Position numbers and translations under genes: made by a program | In this document: one piece after another, positions 27,075 to 37,883 of the stretch | How positions within the stretch are numbered: position 1 is the stretch's first letter | Layout of the letters: every line of letters begins with the position of its first letter | Notes under the pieces: generated by a model | The model's input: the letters and a program-made list of their open reading frames with translations, nothing else | Told to the model about the DNA's origin: nothing | The model's database searches: none | Assembly: GCF_023921125.1 (NCBI RefSeq) | Contig: NZ_CP099466.1 | Span: 1,860,001-1,924,000, forward strand | Length of the DNA stretch: 64,000 bases | Source: Arthrobacter caoxuetaonis | GTDB lineage: Bacteria > Actinomycetota > Actinomycetes > Actinomycetales > Micrococcaceae | Direction: 5' to 3'

Positions 27075-27953
27075 TCAGTCCCGGCGACGGCGCTTGAGGT
27101 AGCGCTCGAACTCACGGGCGATCGACTCGCCGGTGGCTTCGGGGAGCTCAGCAGTGTCCTTGGCCTCTTCGAGCTGGCGGACGTAGGCCGCAATCTCGGG
27201 GTCTTCAGTGGCGAGCTCGTCCACACCGCGCTCCCATGCCTCGGCCTCTTCGGTCAGGACCGAAGTGTCGATCGGAATCTGCAGGAGCTCTTCGATCCTG
27301 TGCAGCAGCGCCAGCTGCGCCTTCGGCGACGGCGGCTGTCCAACGTAGTGCGGAACAGCGGCCCAGAGCGAGAGTGTGGGTATATCGGCAAGCGTGGCTA
27401 CTTCGGCGAGGACACCCACAATGCCGATGGGCCCTTCGTACTGCGAGGCCTCAACACCCAGGTGCTCGCCCAGGTCCTCTTCTTCGCACGTGGCGGTGAC
27501 CGGTATGGGCCGGGTGTGCGGCACGTCGGCCAGGAGGGCGCCGGCCAGCACAATGCAGTCCACGTCCAGTTCCCTGGCCAGGCCGATCAGCTCCGCCGTG
27601 TAGGCACGCCACTTGTAGGACGGTTCAACACCCGTCACCAGGATCAGGTCGATGTTGGTACCCGGAACTTCGGCACGGGAAATGCGCGTTGTAGGCCATT
27701 TAATCCGGCGCTGGCCGGACGCGCTGCGCTCGATCGCCGGGCGCGTGAACTGGAAATCGTAGTACTCATCCGCATCGATGCCGGCGATCTTTTCGCTGTC
27801 CCAGTAGAGGGACAGGAAGTTCAAGGCATCACTGGCTGCCTCTCCGGCGTCGTTCCACCCTTCGAAAGCTGCCAGCATCACGGTCACCCGCTCACCCGTG
27901 CCGCCGAAAAAATCCTGCAGGCCGGCGGCTGGGGACTTATCCGAATTACTCAC
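27075..27953 (-). CDS. PAC2 family protein
   Basis: A 292-residue member of the PAC2 (proteasome assembly chaperone 2-like) fold family. It opens with VTVMLAAFEGWNDAGEAASD, has the strand IDLILVTGVEPSYKWRAYTA, and a C-terminal charged helix (EDPEIAAYVRQLEEAKD) ending in RRRRD. In eukaryotes PAC2 aids proteasome assembly; the actinobacterial proteins have no proven role, so placement 3-8 kb from the prc genes is suggestive only. GTG 27953 has AAGGTGA about 4 bases upstream. It is divergent from the HAD phosphatase gene. Confidence 0.85.
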   Translation of the reverse strand: MSNSDKSPAAGLQDFFGGTGERVTVMLAAFEGWNDAGEAASDALNFLSLYWDSEKIAGIDADEYYDFQFTRPAIERSASGQRRIKWPTTRISRAEVPGTNIDLILVTGVEPSYKWRAYTAELIGLARELDVDCIVLAGALLADVPHTRPIPVTATCEEEDLGEHLGVEASQYEGPIGIVGVLAEVATLADIPTLSLWAAVPHYVGQPPSPKAQLALLHRIEELLQIPIDTSVLTEEAEAWERGVDELATEDPEIAAYVRQLEEAKDTAELPEATGESIAREFERYLKRRRRD

Positions 27954-28041
27954 AGATTCACCTTATGCCCACCGCACCGCACTGTCAGTCCCACGCGCCG
28001 ACCAAGGAGCAGCCGGGGCGAGGAAGATGGCAGCCGCCACG

Positions 28042-28047
28042 TAGACT
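28042..28047 (+). promoter_or_regulatory. -10 box for leaderless HAD phosphatase gene
   Basis: TAGACT ends 6 bases before ATG 28054; no ribosome site is visible. Confidence 0.5.
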
Positions 28048-28053
28048 GGGCTT

Positions 28054-28776
28054 ATGTCCCTCCCTGGTGTTCCTGTCCTGCCCGGCGGCTCCGCGTCCGT
28101 GCTGCAGGCGGTGCTCTGGGACATGGACGGAACCATCGTCGACACCGAACCGTACTGGATCCAGGCCGAGAAGGACCTTGTCGCTGCCCACGGGGGCACG
28201 TGGACGGACGATGACGCCGAGGAACTCATCGGCCAGGCCCTTGACTATTCCGCACGCCGGCTGCAGCAGGCCGGCGTAGCACTGCCCGTCGAGGGCGTCA
28301 TCGCGGCCCTCGCCGGCGAAGTTGCCCGGCACCTGCAGCAGGAGGTCCCCTGGCGTCCGGGAGCGCGCGAACTGCTGGAGGAGCTGGCTGCGGAGGACAT
28401 CCCGTGCGCCCTGGTCACCATGTCCACCGGTCCGCTGGCCCGCCTCATCGCGTCGACCCTGCCGGAGGGAACCTTCAGGTCCGTCGTCAGCGGGGACATG
28501 GTGTCACGCGGCAAACCGCATCCCGAGCCCTATCAGCTTGCCTTCGACCAGCTCTCCGCCGCTTTCCCCGGACTGGCCAAGTCCCGCTGCCTGGCGGTCG
28601 AAGACTCCTATCCCGGTTATACCTCCGCGCGGGAAGCAGGGCTCCCGGCCCTGGCTGTTCCGCATATGGTTCCGTTCCCGCCTGATCAGGGCAGGATCCA
28701 ATGGGACACCCTGGCCGGACGGAGCCTGGCGGACCTGCAGGAGCTCGCCGCCCTTTCGGCAGGAGGCGCACAATGA
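28054..28776 (+). CDS. HAD-family phosphatase (beta-phosphoglucomutase-like)
   Basis: A 240-residue HAD hydrolase with motif I WDMDGTIVDTEPY at about residues 26-38 (nucleophile and acid/base Asp), a helical cap, motif II VTMSTG, motif III lysine in SRGKPHPEPY, and motif IV AVEDSYPGYTSAREAGLP. All catalytic residues are present. The substrate is a small phosphorylated metabolite that cannot be named from sequence. The S2P protease gene starts inside its stop codon (ATGA overlap), so the two are co-translated. Confidence 0.9.
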   Translation: MSLPGVPVLPGGSASVLQAVLWDMDGTIVDTEPYWIQAEKDLVAAHGGTWTDDDAEELIGQALDYSARRLQQAGVALPVEGVIAALAGEVARHLQQEVPWRPGARELLEELAAEDIPCALVTMSTGPLARLIASTLPEGTFRSVVSGDMVSRGKPHPEPYQLAFDQLSAAFPGLAKSRCLAVEDSYPGYTSAREAGLPALAVPHMVPFPPDQGRIQWDTLAGRSLADLQELAALSAGGAQ

Positions 28777-29939
28777 CCCAGGGACCGGATGCCCCGAAGA
28801 AGGAACGCAGCGAAGGAATTTCCCTGGGGAGGATCGGGGGAGTCCCGGTAACGCTGGCCTGGTCCTGGTTCGTGATCGCGGCCGCGATCGTTTTCCTGTT
28901 CGGGCCCCGGGTCGCCAGTGTGCTCCCGCAGCTTGGCGGAATCGCCCCCTATGCGGTTGCCCTGGGCTATGCCCTTCTCCTCCTGCTGTCCGTCCTGGTC
29001 CATGAGCTGGCGCATGCGCTGACGGCACAGGCCTGGAAATGGCCGACGCCGAGGATCGTGCTCACACTGTGGGGCGGCCACACGCAGTTCGGCGACGTAA
29101 GGGCCACTCCCGGCAAGTCACTGCTCGTGGCCCTGGCCGGCCCGGCGGCAAACTTTGTCCTGGCGCTGTGCGGCCGCATCGTCCTGCCTTTCCTGGAGCC
29201 CGGCACAGTGGCCTGGCTGCTTACCGACATCTTCGTCTGGGCCAACATCCTGGTAGCCGTATTCAACGTGCTTCCCGGCCTGCCCCTCGACGGCGGCAGG
29301 ATCGTGGAAACGATCGTCTGGAAGGTGACCGGAGTCCAGGAGAAGGGGACTGTGGCGGCAGGCTGGGCCGGGCGCATTATTGCGGTTGCCCTGGTTGCTG
29401 CAGTCTTCATCCCGCCCTATCTCCAGGGCCGGACTCCGGGGCTCAGCCTGGTCCTCGTGACAGCACTCGTCTCCGGCTTCCTGTGGATGGGCGCCTCTGC
29501 GGCGATCACCAACGCAAGGATGCGGCTGCGGCTTCCCGCCATTTCGGCTGCTGCCCTGATGGAACCGGCGCGCCAGGTGCCGACCGGTATGTCGGTCCTG
29601 GAAGCCCGGCGGATCGCCGCGGAGGCAGGGACCGGCACCGCACTGGTGGTGACTGCCGCAACCGGCAGGCCGGAAGCCGTCGTCGACAGCGGCGCACTCT
29701 TCGCCGTGCCGGCGGAATATGCCGCCGGGACACCGGTGGATGCTGCGGCACGCGCACTGGCTCCCGGTGCCTACATACCGAACGCGGCTACGGGCCAGGA
29801 ACTCATCCAGTACCTCTCCAAGCTCTCCGGCAGCGAGTACGCCGTCATCGACAAGGAAGGAACGGTGGTGGGACTGCTCCGGCAGGCCACCGTCGTTGCC
29901 GCCATTACCGGGCGCCGGCCGAAAACCGTCCGGCCCTAA
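28773..29939 (+). CDS. Site-2 protease family membrane metalloprotease with CBS domains
   Basis: A 388-residue M50 intramembrane zinc protease. The active-site helix has VHELAHALTAQ (HExxH) near residue 75, and the third zinc ligand region is NVLPGLPLDGGRI at about 164-176. About six membrane helices are followed by a pair of CBS-like domains from about residue 265 (PTGMSVLEARRIAAEAG ... VIDKEGTVVGLLRQA), which may sense adenine nucleotides. No PDZ domain is seen. The substrate is unknown. AGGAGG lies 6 bases before the ATG. It overlaps the phosphatase gene by 4 bases and sits immediately upstream of trmI and the proteasome genes, its usual actinobacterial place. Confidence 0.9.
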   Translation: MTQGPDAPKKERSEGISLGRIGGVPVTLAWSWFVIAAAIVFLFGPRVASVLPQLGGIAPYAVALGYALLLLLSVLVHELAHALTAQAWKWPTPRIVLTLWGGHTQFGDVRATPGKSLLVALAGPAANFVLALCGRIVLPFLEPGTVAWLLTDIFVWANILVAVFNVLPGLPLDGGRIVETIVWKVTGVQEKGTVAAGWAGRIIAVALVAAVFIPPYLQGRTPGLSLVLVTALVSGFLWMGASAAITNARMRLRLPAISAAALMEPARQVPTGMSVLEARRIAAEAGTGTALVVTAATGRPEAVVDSGALFAVPAEYAAGTPVDAAARALAPGAYIPNAATGQELIQYLSKLSGSEYAVIDKEGTVVGLLRQATVVAAITGRRPKTVRP

Positions 29940-30009
29940 GACTCCGGGCGGAACAGCACGCTGACTCCGCCGAGACTATCGACCAGCCACACACGAAGGA
30001 CAGTGACAG

Positions 30010-31059
30010 ATGAACAACCCGGGTACCCCCGCCTCCTCCGCAGCACACGGAGCGGACATGCGCCGCGGCCCCCTGCGTCCGGGCGAGCGCGTCCAGCTCA
30101 CCGATGAAAAGGGGCGCCGGAACACGATCACCCTTACGGAAGGTGGTGCCTTCCACACGCACCGGGGCTACCTTCCGCACGAAAGCATCATCGGAGTTCC
30201 CGAGGGCACGATCGTCACCAATACCACCGGGCACCAGTACCAGGTCCTGCGCCCGCTGCTGTCCGACTTCGTGCTGTCCATGCCGCGCGGTGCCGCCGTC
30301 GTCTATCCCAAGGACGCCGGACAGATTGTCACCATGGCGGACATCTACCCCGGCGCCCGGGTGGTGGAAGCGGGAGTTGGCTCCGGTGCCCTGAGCATTT
30401 CCCTGCTGCGCGCCGTGGGGGACAAGGGTTCCCTGCATTCCTACGAACGCCGCGCGGAGTTCGCGGACATTGCCCGCGGCAATGTCGAGACCTTCTTCGG
30501 CGGCCCGCACCCCGCATGGGACATCACCCTGGGTGATTTCCAGGACGAAGTCGTCAAGAACCAGGAGCCCGGAAGCGTCGACCGGGTAGTGCTGGACATG
30601 CTGGCGCCCTGGGAATGCGCTGACGCCGTGGCCACGGTACTGGCACCGGGAGGCGTGTGGATCTCCTATGTCGCCACCGTCACCCAGCTTTCGCGCACGG
30701 CGGAAGCCATCCGGGCAGATGGCCGTTTCACCGAACCCGAAGGCTGGGAGTCGATGGTCCGCGGCTGGCACCTGGAAGGACTGGCTGTCCGGCCCGACCA
30801 TCGGATGGTTGCGCACACCGGTTTCCTGCTGTCCGCCCGCCGGCTTGCCGAAGGCGCCACCGGACTGGTGGCCAAGCGCCGGGCCTCAAAGACTGACTTC
30901 AGCCAGGAGGATCTCAACGCCTGGACACCCGCTGCAGTGGGGGAACGCGAAGTCTCGGACAAGAAACTCCGCCGGGCGGCCAAGGATGCCAGCTCCACCG
31001 TGCAGCGCGGTGCCCTGCTCAATGCCGAGCGTTTCCAGGAAGAGCACGGGCCGGAGTAA
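30010..31059 (+). CDS. trmI: tRNA (adenine-N1-)-methyltransferase (m1A58)
   Basis: An SAM-dependent enzyme that methylates A58 in the T-loop of tRNAs. The 349-residue protein has a small N-terminal beta-domain ([13 protein letters not shown]) and a Rossmann methyltransferase domain with the SAM motif [20 protein letters not shown] at about residues 116-135, and the catalytic-loop region [17 protein letters not shown] at about 194-210. The C-terminal 60 residues are a basic extension seen in actinobacterial homologues. An alternative ATG at 30058 would drop 16 disordered residues. trmI lies directly upstream of the Pup-proteasome genes, as in mycobacteria. Confidence 0.93.
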   Translation: MNNPGTPASSAAHGADMRRGPLRPGERVQLTDEKGRRNTITLTEGGAFHTHRGYLPHESIIGVPEGTIVTNTTGHQYQVLRPLLSDFVLSMPRGAAVVYPKDAGQIVTMADIYPGARVVEAGVGSGALSISLLRAVGDKGSLHSYERRAEFADIARGNVETFFGGPHPAWDITLGDFQDEVVKNQEPGSVDRVVLDMLAPWECADAVATVLAPGGVWISYVATVTQLSRTAEAIRADGRFTEPEGWESMVRGWHLEGLAVRPDHRMVAHTGFLLSARRLAEGATGLVAKRRASKTDFSQEDLNAWTPAAVGEREVSDKKLRRAAKDASSTVQRGALLNAERFQEEHGPE

Positions 31060-31168
31060 GACCCATAATGCCCTAGCCGCAAAACACAAGACTCCTGGCC
31101 CGGTGTATTGCTGGCCCCGCTACGTTATCGTCAAACGAAGGGACCTTAGCAGTGAAGGTGGTCAGAGA

Positions 31169-32923
31169 ATGGTTGACGCGGAAAACACCAGTGGAACCGG
31201 GGTTGAAGGTACCCGCAGCGAGTACGGAACAGCCAGCGCGGAATCGCGGCAGCTCAATGTCCTGAGGGACAAGCTGCGCAACGTTGACCGCCAGCTGGCG
31301 GCCCTAACCCACAACAACGCCCGGCTGGTTGCCATGCTGGAAACGGCCAGGGCGGAGATCATCAGGCTCAAGGACGCACTGGAGAAGGAAGGCGCGACTC
31401 CGTTCAGCTTCGGAACAGTGCTCGCCGTTAACAGCCGGACCGAACCCGAGCCCGGGGTTTCCACCACGGCCACCGTCCAGGAGAGCGTGGACATCATCCA
31501 GTCGGGACGGAAGCTCCGCGTTGCGGTGAGTCCGTTGCTGGACCTCGGGCAGATCGTGCCCGGCCAGGAAGTCCTGCTGAACGAATCACTCACGGTGGTT
31601 GCGGGCCTCGGCTTCGAGAAGGCAGGGGAGCTCTTCACCGTCCAGGAACTCCTGGACGGTGACCGGGCGCTGGTGGTGGGCCGGGCCGACGACGAGCGGG
31701 TGGTCCGGCTCAACGGCCCCCTGGTCGAAGAGAAGGTCCGGGTCGGAGACGCCCTCACGGTGGATACGCGGATCGGCTATGCACTGGAGAAAATTCCCCG
31801 CAGCGAGGTCGAGAACCTTGTCCTCGAGGAAGTTCCGGACATCTCCTATTCCGATATTGGCGGGCTGGGGCCGCAGATCGAAGCGATCCGCGACGCCGTC
31901 GAACTGCCCTTCATGCATCCGGACCTCTACCGCGAACACGGGTTGAAGGCTCCGAAGGGAATCCTGCTCTACGGCCCTCCAGGCTGCGGCAAGACCCTCA
32001 TTGCCAAGGCAGTGGCCCATTCGCTGGCCGCACGGGTCATGGAACAGACCGGCATCTCGGGAACCCGCAGCTACTTCCTGAACATCAAAGGCCCGGAGCT
32101 GCTGGACAAGTACGTCGGCGAGACCGAACGGCACATCCGGCTCATCTTCGCCCGGGCACGGGAGAAGGGATCCGACGGCAGCCCCGTCGTGGTCTTTTTC
32201 GACGAAATGGACTCACTGTTCCGCACCCGCGGCACAGGTGTCTCCTCCGACGTCGAAACCACCATCGTTCCGCAGCTGCTGAGCGAGATCGACGGAGTCG
32301 AGAAACTTGAGAACGTGATTGTCATCGGCGCCTCGAACCGCGAGGACATGATCGATCCCGCCATCCTGCGGCCCGGACGCCTCGACGTGAAGATCAAGAT
32401 CATGCGCCCGGATGCCGAGGGCGCTGCCGAGATCTTCGCCAAATACCTCACACCGGATCTCCCTCTGCACCGGGATGACCTGGCAGAGCACGGCTACGAT
32501 CCGGTAGCCACGGTCCGGGAGATGATCCGGCGGACCGTGGAAAAGATGTACGCCGAGGACAAGTCCAACGAGTACCTCGAGGTGACCTATGCCAACGGTG
32601 ACACAGAGATGCTCTATTTCAAGGACTTCAACTCCGGCGCGGTCATCCAGAACGTCGTGGACCGCGCGAAGAAGTACGCGATCAAGGATTTCCTCACCCT
32701 GCGCCAGCGGGGACTGAGGATCGACCACCTGATGCGCGCCGTCGTGGACGAATTCCGCGAGCATGAGGACATGCCCAACACCACGAATCCCGATGACTGG
32801 GCACGGATCTCGGGCAAGAAGGGAGAGCGCATCACGTACATCCGCACGATCATCCAGGGCAAGGCCGGTCAGGAGCCGGGCCGTACCATCGAGACCGCGG
32901 CGAACCCGGGACAATATCTGTGA
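31169..32923 (+). CDS. mpa: Mycobacterial proteasome ATPase (Mpa/ARC)
   Basis: A hexameric AAA+ unfoldase that recognises pupylated proteins and feeds them into the 20S core. The 584-residue protein has an N-terminal coiled coil at about residues 25-70 (binds Pup), two OB-fold domains (about 75-220), Walker A GPPGCGKT at 269-276, Walker B FFDEMDS around D345/E346, and a C-terminal tail ending GQYL, the penultimate-Tyr motif that docks on the proteasome alpha ring. ATG 31169 gives the normal N-terminus; longer in-frame readings overlap trmI and were rejected. dop begins inside its stop codon (GTGA). Confidence 0.97.
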   Translation: MVDAENTSGTGVEGTRSEYGTASAESRQLNVLRDKLRNVDRQLAALTHNNARLVAMLETARAEIIRLKDALEKEGATPFSFGTVLAVNSRTEPEPGVSTTATVQESVDIIQSGRKLRVAVSPLLDLGQIVPGQEVLLNESLTVVAGLGFEKAGELFTVQELLDGDRALVVGRADDERVVRLNGPLVEEKVRVGDALTVDTRIGYALEKIPRSEVENLVLEEVPDISYSDIGGLGPQIEAIRDAVELPFMHPDLYREHGLKAPKGILLYGPPGCGKTLIAKAVAHSLAARVMEQTGISGTRSYFLNIKGPELLDKYVGETERHIRLIFARAREKGSDGSPVVVFFDEMDSLFRTRGTGVSSDVETTIVPQLLSEIDGVEKLENVIVIGASNREDMIDPAILRPGRLDVKIKIMRPDAEGAAEIFAKYLTPDLPLHRDDLAEHGYDPVATVREMIRRTVEKMYAEDKSNEYLEVTYANGDTEMLYFKDFNSGAVIQNVVDRAKKYAIKDFLTLRQRGLRIDHLMRAVVDEFREHEDMPNTTNPDDWARISGKKGERITYIRTIIQGKAGQEPGRTIETAANPGQYL

Positions 32924-34530
32924 CGGTCCGACGGGTCATGGGGACGGAGACCGAGTACGGCGTCCTCGCTCCCGCCCTGCCGAACGCCAACGCAACCGTC
33001 CTCTCCAGCCAGATCGTCAACGCCTACGCCGCAACCGTGCGTTCGGGAATGGGAAACCTCTCCGGAACCCGGTGGGACTACACGGACGAGGCGCCGCTTA
33101 ACGATGCCCGCGGGTATACCGTGCCCCGGACTGCGGCGGATCCAACACAGCTGACGGACGCGCCGCCCGTGCTGGACGCCGAGCAGATCGCCATGGAAGG
33201 CGGAGGTCCGTCCGCCTTGTACGGCGAGACCCAGGACAGCACCGTGCTCATGAACATGGTGCTGGGAAACGGCGCGCGGCTCTATGTGGACCACGCGCAC
33301 CCGGAGTATTCCTCGCCTGAGGTAACGAATCCCCATGACGCGGTGCTGTGGGATAAGGCGGGTGACGCCGTCGTGCTGGCGGCCATGCGGCACATTGCGC
33401 GCACTCCGGGCTTTGCTCCTGTGCTCCTCTACAAGAACAACACGGACAGCAAGGGTGTCTCCTACGGCGCCCATGAGAACTACCTGGTCCCGCGAAGCGT
33501 CCCGTTTGGCCGGCTGGTATCGGGGCTCCTCCCGTTTTTCGCCTCGCGCCAGGTGATCTGCGGTTCCGGGCGCGTCGGGATTGGCACCAGCAACCAGCGG
33601 CAGGGCTACCAGCTGAGTCAGCGGGCCGACTTCTTCGAGACCGAAGTCGGACTGGAGACGACGATCCGCCGTCCGATCGTCAACACCCGGGACGAGCCCC
33701 ATGCCGTAGCGGAGAAGTACCGGAGGCTGCATGTCATCATCGGCGACGCCAACCTCAGCGAAGTTTCCGCCCTGCTCAAGGTGGGAACGACGTCGGCGGT
33801 CCTGTCCCTGATCGAAGCGGACGCCGTGCCGGCGGTCGAACTGCGTGATCCGGTGGGTGCCCTGCAGCTCATCAGCCACGATCCCTCACTGACGCAGCTC
33901 GTTGAGCTGAAGGACGGCCGGATGGTGACCGGACTGGACCTCCAGGAGATGTATCTCGAAGCTGCAGCGGCCCATGCCCGGACGGGCGGGGGCGCCGACG
34001 CCGCGACCGAGGACATCCTGAACCGGTGGATGTCTGTGGTCGGCATGCTTAAAAGGGACCCGATGGCGGCGTCGGCCCAGGTGGACTGGGTGGCCAAGCT
34101 CAAACTCCTGCAGGCCTACCGGGACCGGGACGGGTTGGCCTGGAATGATGCACGGCTGAACCTGATCGACCTGCAGTACTCCGACATGCGGCCGGAGAAG
34201 GGGCTCTACTACCGGCTCGCCGCCCGCGGCCAGATGGAACGGATCCTGACCGATGAGCAGATCGCAGCGGCGGTAACCCAGCCGCCCGAAGACACCCGTG
34301 CCTATTTCCGCGGCCGGTGCATTACCAGGTTCCCCGACGAGGTGATTGGTGCCAGCTGGGATTCCATCATCTTTGAGCTTCCCTCCCGGCGCAGGCTCCA
34401 GCGCATTCCCACCCGTGAGCCGCTGCGCGGAACGAAGGCGCTCACCGGGGAGCTTTTCGACGTTTCTGCCGATGCGGAGGATTTTGTGGCCAGGCTCCTG
34501 ACCGGTCCGGAACCTACCGTGGCACCATAG
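32920..34530 (+). CDS. dop: Pup deamidase/depupylase
   Basis: A carboxylate-amine-ligase-fold enzyme that deamidates the C-terminal Gln of Pup to Glu and can remove Pup from substrates. In the 536-residue protein the nucleotide-binding glutamate is in [10 protein letters not shown] at the N-terminus, the catalytic aspartate lies in [16 protein letters not shown], and [20 protein letters not shown] is the conserved ATP/Pup site shared with PafA. The long Dop-loop (about residues 50-100) distinguishes it from PafA. It overlaps mpa by 4 bases (GTGA), so it is translationally coupled. It is somewhat longer than mycobacterial Dop because of the loop. Confidence 0.96.
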   Translation: MTVRRVMGTETEYGVLAPALPNANATVLSSQIVNAYAATVRSGMGNLSGTRWDYTDEAPLNDARGYTVPRTAADPTQLTDAPPVLDAEQIAMEGGGPSALYGETQDSTVLMNMVLGNGARLYVDHAHPEYSSPEVTNPHDAVLWDKAGDAVVLAAMRHIARTPGFAPVLLYKNNTDSKGVSYGAHENYLVPRSVPFGRLVSGLLPFFASRQVICGSGRVGIGTSNQRQGYQLSQRADFFETEVGLETTIRRPIVNTRDEPHAVAEKYRRLHVIIGDANLSEVSALLKVGTTSAVLSLIEADAVPAVELRDPVGALQLISHDPSLTQLVELKDGRMVTGLDLQEMYLEAAAAHARTGGGADAATEDILNRWMSVVGMLKRDPMAASAQVDWVAKLKLLQAYRDRDGLAWNDARLNLIDLQYSDMRPEKGLYYRLAARGQMERILTDEQIAAAVTQPPEDTRAYFRGRCITRFPDEVIGASWDSIIFELPSRRRLQRIPTREPLRGTKALTGELFDVSADAEDFVARLLTGPEPTVAP

Positions 34531-34569
34531 GACGTAGGACACATCTACCTAGCTGGAAAGGGCAGCGTC

Positions 34570-34779
34570 ATGGCAACCCAGGACAGAAAGAGCACCGGAT
34601 CCCGCCCCCAGGATCAGGAAGAAATTGATGAGGTGACACCGCCGCCGGCAGCCGAACCTGCCGAACAGTCGACGGCCAACACCGAAGGTGTGGACGACCT
34701 TCTTGACGAGATTGACGGCGTTCTGGAGAACAACGCAGAAGAGTTTGTCCGCGGCTTTATCCAGAAGGGCGGTCAGTAG
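34570..34779 (+). CDS. pup: Prokaryotic ubiquitin-like protein Pup
   Basis: A 69-residue intrinsically disordered protein tag that is ligated to lysines of target proteins. It ends FIQKGGQ, so it is made in the Gln form and needs Dop to become GGE before PafA can use it. The helical Mpa-binding part is VDDLLDEIDGVLENNAEEFV at residues 41-60. A GGAAAGG-like ribosome site precedes the ATG. prcB starts 3 bases after the stop, and dop ends 39 bases upstream. Confidence 0.97.
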   Translation: MATQDRKSTGSRPQDQEEIDEVTPPPAAEPAEQSTANTEGVDDLLDEIDGVLENNAEEFVRGFIQKGGQ

Positions 34780-34782
34780 CGG

Positions 34783-35607
34783 ATGACTCAACCGGACCCG
34801 GCACAGGCGGTCGCGGCGGCAGCCGGCTCATCGTTCAGTGAGCACTTGAGCCGCCACCATCCCGACCTGCTTCCGTCGGCGCGGCGGCTGGGGTCCGTAC
34901 CTGCAGGATCGGCAGCCGGAGCCGCCCCGCAGGCCACGACCATCGTGTCGCTGACCTACGCCGGCGGCGTCCTGATGGCGGGGGACCGGAGGGCAACCAT
35001 GGGTAACATGATCGCCAGCCGCCATATCCGCAAAGTCTTTCCGGCGGACAATTACTCCGTGCTCGGCATCGCCGGGACGGCAGGGATCGCGCTGGACATG
35101 ATCCGGTTGTTCCAGGTGGAGCTGGAGCACTACGACAAGATCGAGGGCACTCCCATGAGCCTGGACGGCAAGTCCAACCGGCTCGCGGCCATGGTCCGCC
35201 AGAACCTTCCGCTGGCACTGCAGGGCCTGGCGGTCATTCCCCTTTTCGCCGGATACGACACCGACCGTCACGAGGGCCGGATCTTCTCCTACGACGTCAC
35301 CGGCGGACGGTACGAGGAATACGAGCACCACAGTGTGGGCTCGGGTTCCGTCTTTGCACGCGGGGCCCTGAAGAAGCTCTGGCGGCCTGGCCTGGATGAA
35401 GAGGAGGCCGTGCGTGTTGCCGTAGAGTCCCTCTACGATGCCGCCGACGACGACTCCGCGACCGGAGGCCCGGACCTGGTCCGGAAGCTGTGGCCCGTGG
35501 TGTACATCGTTAATGCCGCAGGAATCCGCGAGATTCCCGAGCGGGAACTGCACCAGATGGCCGAAGAGCTCGTGGCACGGCGTTCAGTCGCCGGGCTGGA
35601 GGCATAG
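34783..35607 (+). CDS. prcB: Proteasome beta subunit
   Basis: The catalytic subunit of the 20S proteasome. The 274-residue precursor has a 51-residue propeptide; self-cleavage before T52 (in [13 protein letters not shown]) exposes the nucleophilic threonine. [20 protein letters not shown] carries the conserved Asp, Arg and Lys-region residues of the active site, and [13 protein letters not shown] follows near the C-terminus. prcA starts 3 bases after its stop; pup lies 3 bases upstream. Confidence 0.97.
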   Translation: MTQPDPAQAVAAAAGSSFSEHLSRHHPDLLPSARRLGSVPAGSAAGAAPQATTIVSLTYAGGVLMAGDRRATMGNMIASRHIRKVFPADNYSVLGIAGTAGIALDMIRLFQVELEHYDKIEGTPMSLDGKSNRLAAMVRQNLPLALQGLAVIPLFAGYDTDRHEGRIFSYDVTGGRYEEYEHHSVGSGSVFARGALKKLWRPGLDEEEAVRVAVESLYDAADDDSATGGPDLVRKLWPVVYIVNAAGIREIPERELHQMAEELVARRSVAGLEA

Positions 35608-35610
35608 GCG

Positions 35611-36366
35611 ATGACACAGCAGTTCTACGTATCGCCCGAGCAACTCATGAAGGACCGGGCGGATTTCGCCCGGAAAGGCATCGCCCGCGGCCGTTCCGTG
35701 GTGGTGCTCACCTGCCGTGACGGCATAGCTCTCGTCGCCGAGAACCCGTCGCCCTCCCTCCACAAGCTCGGCGAGATCTACGACCGGATCGGTTTTGCGG
35801 CGGTGGGAAAGTACAACGAGTTCGAAAGCCTCCGGCAGGCCGGAGTCCGCTACGCCGACGTGCGGGGATATTCCTATGCCCGGGAGGACGTTTCCGCTCG
35901 GGGACTGGCCAGCGTCTATGCCCAGAGCCTCGGTTCGGTTTTCACCACCGAAGGCAAGCCGTTCGAAGTTGAACTCGCGGTCGCCGAAGTAGGGACCGAA
36001 CCGTACAGCGACCACCTTTACCGCCTGACATTTGACGGTTCGATCGCGGACGAGAGCAACTACGTGGTCATGGGCGGGCAGGCGGACATCGTCAACGATT
36101 CACTGGCCCGGACCTGGTCTCCGGACACGTCCTTCAGCCAGGCCATCGAAGTGGCCGTGAAGGCGCTCTCTTCCACCCGGGTTGCTCCAGAAGCGGGATC
36201 CAACGGCGAACCGCCGGCGTCCCCGCCCGAGCTGCTGGGGGCCGGCCTTCTGGAGGTCGCCGTCCTGGACCGTGATCCGCTCTCTACCCGGGGGACTGTC
36301 CGGGCTTTCCGCAGGATTGGAACCGTTGAGCTGGACCGCTTGCTGGCCGGCGCGGAAGGAGACTGA
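35611..36366 (+). CDS. prcA: Proteasome alpha subunit
   Basis: The outer-ring subunit that forms the gate of the 20S core and the docking surface for Mpa. The 251-residue protein has the alpha-type N-terminus [20 protein letters not shown], then strands [16 protein letters not shown] and [18 protein letters not shown]. There is no catalytic threonine, as expected. GGAGGC precedes the ATG. Its last base is shared with the ATG of pafA (TGATG), giving tight coupling. Confidence 0.97.
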   Translation: MTQQFYVSPEQLMKDRADFARKGIARGRSVVVLTCRDGIALVAENPSPSLHKLGEIYDRIGFAAVGKYNEFESLRQAGVRYADVRGYSYAREDVSARGLASVYAQSLGSVFTTEGKPFEVELAVAEVGTEPYSDHLYRLTFDGSIADESNYVVMGGQADIVNDSLARTWSPDTSFSQAIEVAVKALSSTRVAPEAGSNGEPPASPPELLGAGLLEVAVLDRDPLSTRGTVRAFRRIGTVELDRLLAGAEGD

Positions 36367-37727
36367 TGGACCGCAGGATCTTCGGTGTGGAAACTGAATT
36401 CGGGATCGCCTACTCGGGACCGGATTCGCGGCCTCTTTCACCGGAAGAAGTGGCGCGTTACCTCTTCCGCAAGGTAGTCAGCTGGGGAAGGTCATCGAAC
36501 GTCTTCCTGACCAACGGATCCCGGCTCTACCTCGACGTCGGATCGCATCCCGAATACGCCACGGCGGAATGTGACGACCTGGCTCAGCTGATCGCCCATG
36601 ACCGGGCCGGTGAACTGATCCTCGACGACCTCGTAGACGAAGCGGAGGAACGGCTGCAGGCAGAAGGATTCAACGGGAGCGTCTACCTCTTCAAGAACAA
36701 CACTGACTCCGCAGGTAACTCCTACGGCAGCCACGAGAACTACCTCATTCCCCGCCGCCTGGAATTCTCCCGCCTGGCCGACATCCTGATCCCGTTCCTG
36801 GTCACCCGGCAGCTGCTTGTTGGGGCCGGAAAGGTCCTGAAGACACAGTCGGGTTCCCTGTACGCGTTCTCCCAGCGCGCCGACCACATCTGGGAAGGCG
36901 TGTCCTCCGCAACGACCCGTTCGCGCCCGATCATCAATACCCGCGATGAACCCCACGCCGACGCCGAGCATTACCGCCGCCTGCACGTCATTGCGGGCGA
37001 CTCCAACATGTCCGAGACCACCTCGATGCTCAAGGTCGGGACAGTGGACCTGATGCTGCGGATGATCGAGGCAGGCGTGATCATGCGCGACCTCAGGCTG
37101 GAGAATCCGATCCGCAGCATCCGGGAAATTTCCCACGACCTCACCGGATCGGCCCCGCTGAAACTGGCCAACGGGTCCAGCATGACCGCCCTGGAGCTGC
37201 AGCACATCTATCTGGAGCGTGCTGCGGACTTCGTGGACGCGAACGGTGCGCACAACCGGTATGTTCCGCGCATCCTCGACCTGTGGGGCCGCGCCCTGGA
37301 CGCTGTCGAAACCGGCGACATCTCAGGGATCGACACCGAAATCGACTGGGCCATCAAGAAGAAGATCGTTGACCGCTACGCCGAGCGCTCAGGGTTGGAC
37401 ATGGGATCCCCGCGCCTGGCCCAGATCGACCTCACGTACCACGACATCTCCCGCAAGCGCGGACTGTTCTACCTCCTGCAGTCCCGCGGAGAAACCGCGC
37501 GCGTGGTCGACGACAGTGACATCAAGGAAGCGGTGGATGTCCCGCCGCAAAGCACCCGGGCCAAACTGCGCGGCGACTTTGTCCGCCGGGCGAAAGCTGC
37601 CAACCGTGATTTCACCGTCGACTGGGTGCACCTGAAGCTCAATGACCGCGCCCAGCAGACAGTGCTGTGCAAGGATCCGTTCGCCGCCGTGGATGAGCGG
37701 GTGGAAGCGCTGCTGTCCACCCTCTGA
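36366..37727 (+). CDS. pafA: Pup-protein ligase
   Basis: Links the C-terminal Glu of Pup to substrate lysines through a phosphorylated intermediate. The 453-residue protein is homologous to Dop. [11 protein letters not shown] holds the ATP/Mg glutamate, [18 protein letters not shown] holds the catalytic aspartate, and [20 protein letters not shown] is the shared site. It lacks the Dop-loop. The start overlaps the prcA stop by one base. It is the last gene of the mpa-dop-pup-prcB-prcA-pafA run, and 150 bases separate it from the next gene. Confidence 0.97.
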   Translation: MDRRIFGVETEFGIAYSGPDSRPLSPEEVARYLFRKVVSWGRSSNVFLTNGSRLYLDVGSHPEYATAECDDLAQLIAHDRAGELILDDLVDEAEERLQAEGFNGSVYLFKNNTDSAGNSYGSHENYLIPRRLEFSRLADILIPFLVTRQLLVGAGKVLKTQSGSLYAFSQRADHIWEGVSSATTRSRPIINTRDEPHADAEHYRRLHVIAGDSNMSETTSMLKVGTVDLMLRMIEAGVIMRDLRLENPIRSIREISHDLTGSAPLKLANGSSMTALELQHIYLERAADFVDANGAHNRYVPRILDLWGRALDAVETGDISGIDTEIDWAIKKKIVDRYAERSGLDMGSPRLAQIDLTYHDISRKRGLFYLLQSRGETARVVDDSDIKEAVDVPPQSTRAKLRGDFVRRAKAANRDFTVDWVHLKLNDRAQQTVLCKDPFAAVDERVEALLSTL

Positions 37728-37793
37728 CCCGCGGCACCCCTGCTTTCCGGAGCTCAGGCGCCACTGTCCTAGGCTCCTCTCAGGTGTACGCGT

Positions 37794-37799
37794 TAGGGT
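37794..37799 (+). promoter_or_regulatory. Candidate -10 box upstream of FKBP lipoprotein gene
   Basis: TAGGGT ends 5 bases before an ATG at 37805 that opens a 22-codon frame. It is the best promoter candidate for the lipoprotein gene at 37884. Confidence 0.35.
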
Positions 37800-37804
37800 G
37801 GGAC

Positions 37805-37873
37805 ATGCTGTCCGGATGCGCATGCACCGCTGCGGCGCCCGCTTCCGGGAACAGTCACATTGTCCGCCACTGA
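37805..37873 (+). CDS. Possible 22-residue leader peptide
   Basis: A short frame that starts 5 bases after a TAGGGT box and ends 10 bases before the lipoprotein GTG. The peptide reads MLSGCACTAAAPASGNSHIV then RH. If the mRNA starts at the ATG, ribosomes would translate this before reaching the GAAAGAAG site of the main gene. There is no homology evidence; chance is possible in high-GC DNA. Confidence 0.25.
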   Translation: MLSGCACTAAAPASGNSHIVRH

Positions 37874-37883
37874 AAGAAGTACT